A DNA stretch of 43,935 bases from Aphanocapsa lilacina HA4352-LM1 (GTDB lineage Bacteria > Cyanobacteriota > Cyanobacteriia > Gloeobacterales > Gloeobacteraceae), in NCBI GenBank assembly GCA_019359725.1, contig JAHHGR010000038.1:1-43935 (forward strand). The letters run 5' to 3'. A program made the position numbers and the translations under genes. Shown in pieces: positions 43,151 to 43,935 of this stretch. Within the stretch, counting starts at the first letter, position 1. Each line of letters begins with the position of its first letter. The notes beneath the pieces are model-generated. The model had not been told where the DNA came from, did not search any database, and saw nothing but the letters and a program-made list of their open reading frames with translations.

Positions 43151-43458
43151 ATCGACCGCTCGTCAAAGCGGGTATAGAGACTCCCGTACTTGATCCAGTA
43201 CTGCTTGAGAGCATGCTGCTGGGGAGTATTCAAGCTCGCCTTGGCGCGGTAGAGAATCACCTGGCGGTGGTTGCCCATCCAGATCTTGTCGATCGGATCG
43301 ACGTTGATCAGCGCACCACCTAGACTGGAAACACAATCAGAAAAACGTTCGACCGTGGAGTAGCCGAGCGTTTCGAGGACAAGAAAATTACCCGCGCAAA
43401 TCAAATGTCGGCTTCGAATCCAGCTTTGCATTTTCTTGCAAGCTTGCGGTGGAAGCAT
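43144..43458 (-). CDS. cpeR: CpeR-like activator of phycoerythrin genes
   Basis: The 104-residue protein starts MLPPQACKKMQSWIRSRHLI and continues CAGNFLVLETLGYSTVERFS, GNHRQVILYRAKASL, LKQYWIKYGSLYTRFDERSIY. This fits CpeR, the small activator needed for PE and PE-linker expression in chromatically adapting cyanobacteria. The start at 43458 gives the normal family length. It faces cpeZ tail to tail, so antisense transcripts could couple the two. It lies downstream of cpcA on the same strand but beyond a terminator-like hairpin. Confidence 0.72.
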   Translation of the reverse strand: MLPPQACKKMQSWIRSRHLICAGNFLVLETLGYSTVERFSDCVSSLGGALINVDPIDKIWMGNHRQVILYRAKASLNTPQQHALKQYWIKYGSLYTRFDERSIY

Positions 43459-43807
43459 GGTCCAAGCTCGATAACTCCAACGACGACTACAAAGCGGTGC
43501 GCCCCCTGGCACCTGCGCACCGCCCTGCACCGCCTCTCCCTGCGCTCCTCCAGCCCCCTACGGGCACTCGGCCCACGCTCGAGACAATCGCAACGACGTA
43601 CACTTCCACCTCTGACGCGCTGCGTGTCAAACAGTTGATGATCGGTGGCGCAGTGGTGCTTCACATGCTTTGTGCATCACGCCGAAGCCGGTAATTTCGA
43701 AAATCAACACAAACAGGCAAGCGCTGAAACCTGCCTGCTTGTGCCAAACTATGGGATTGTCGTACCTGCCGGTCTCCGACATCGCCGGAAACACCATCGC
43801 AGGACGA
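43459..43807 (-). other. Intergenic region cpcA-cpeR with terminator candidate
   Basis: About 350 bases with no convincing gene. On the minus strand CAGGCA (43737-43732) and TGCCTG (43719-43714) form a stem followed by TTTGTGTTGATTTT, a plausible terminator for the cpcBA transcript at about 43702-43740. The remaining ~240 bases should contain the cpeR promoter, which I cannot pinpoint. Confidence 0.5.
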
Positions 43808-43935
43808 CTAGCTCAGGGCGTTGATGCAGTAGTCGATGTAGGCGTTCGCCTCGGTGAGCGGCTGGCCCGACAGCTGCGAACCCACCTTGCCCTTGATGTG
43901 CTTCAACGCCTCGATGTACCAGCTCGGCGACAGGT
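43808..43935 (-). CDS. cpcA: Phycocyanin alpha subunit, C-terminal part (cut by window edge)
   Basis: The minus strand encodes the final 41 residues, [20 protein letters not shown] then [21 protein letters not shown], followed by TAG at 43808-43810. The [10 protein letters not shown] and DY-x-INALS blocks identify CpcA. The [12 protein letters not shown] segment is a little longer than the ANHGLSGD stretch usual in other cyanobacteria, a variation that may be particular to this lineage. cpcB is expected farther right. Confidence 0.88.
   Translation of the reverse strand, partial: LSPSWYIEALKHIKGKVGSQLSGQPLTEANAYIDYCINALS

Overview
The window is high-GC cyanobacterial DNA and most likely comes from a Gloeobacter species. 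The strongest indicators are a phycoerythrin/phycocyanin phycobilisome cluster containing an 824-residue rod linker with three linker domains and no phycobiliprotein or CpcD domain, a linker type known from Gloeobacter violaceus, and a CrtW-type carotenoid ketolase. I cannot name the species from sequence alone.

Left part (1-6.4 kb): a patch of broken genes (pieces of a GT4 glycosyltransferase, a UDP-glucose dehydrogenase, two MurG-like glycosyltransferases and an OprB-type porin, joined end to end) is followed by a segment bounded by two inverted copies of a ~195-bp repeat. Between the copies lie a host-attachment-like protein, a small unknown gene and ferredoxin-thioredoxin reductase subunit ftrC. 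Then come two small unknown genes, an ExbB/ExbD energy-transduction pair and a LysM/M23 peptidase, all on the minus strand.

Middle (6.4-24.9 kb): mostly housekeeping and envelope genes. They are a TolC-like outer-membrane protein, GNAT acetyltransferases, a PlsC-like acyltransferase, an acyl-CoA ligase, an RlpA-like protein, a CHASE2 histidine kinase, CrtW, peptide deformylase, and a three-gene MacB/ADOP-type ABC export locus (ATPase, membrane-fusion protein, large permease). A 31-bp motif is duplicated in front of two of the export genes. An IS630-type transposase remnant and a cytochrome b561 follow.

Right part (24.9-43.9 kb): an almost unbroken phycobilisome island. Reading the minus strand from 34.4 kb leftwards: a CpcS-family lyase, pebA-pebB (phycoerythrobilin synthesis), the three-domain linker, three single-domain rod linkers, two CpcD-type small linkers, and cpcE-cpcF. 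Next are a pentapeptide-repeat protein, a HEAT protein, and a plus-strand operon of a small protein, a HEAT protein and a phycobiliprotein-like protein that keeps the chromophore-cysteine context. These converge on cpeT and two more CpcS-family lyases. Last come cpeB-cpeA-cpeY-cpeZ, a CpeR-like activator on the opposite strand, and the 3' end of cpcA. Together these cover bilin synthesis (PebA/B), bilin attachment (CpcS/CpeS, CpeT, E/F-type HEAT lyases), the PE subunits, rod assembly (linkers) and regulation (CpeR).

The least explained parts are the HEAT/phycobiliprotein-like operon inside the island, the stem-loops in most of the larger gaps of the rod-linker operon, and the scrambled gene fragments at the left edge.
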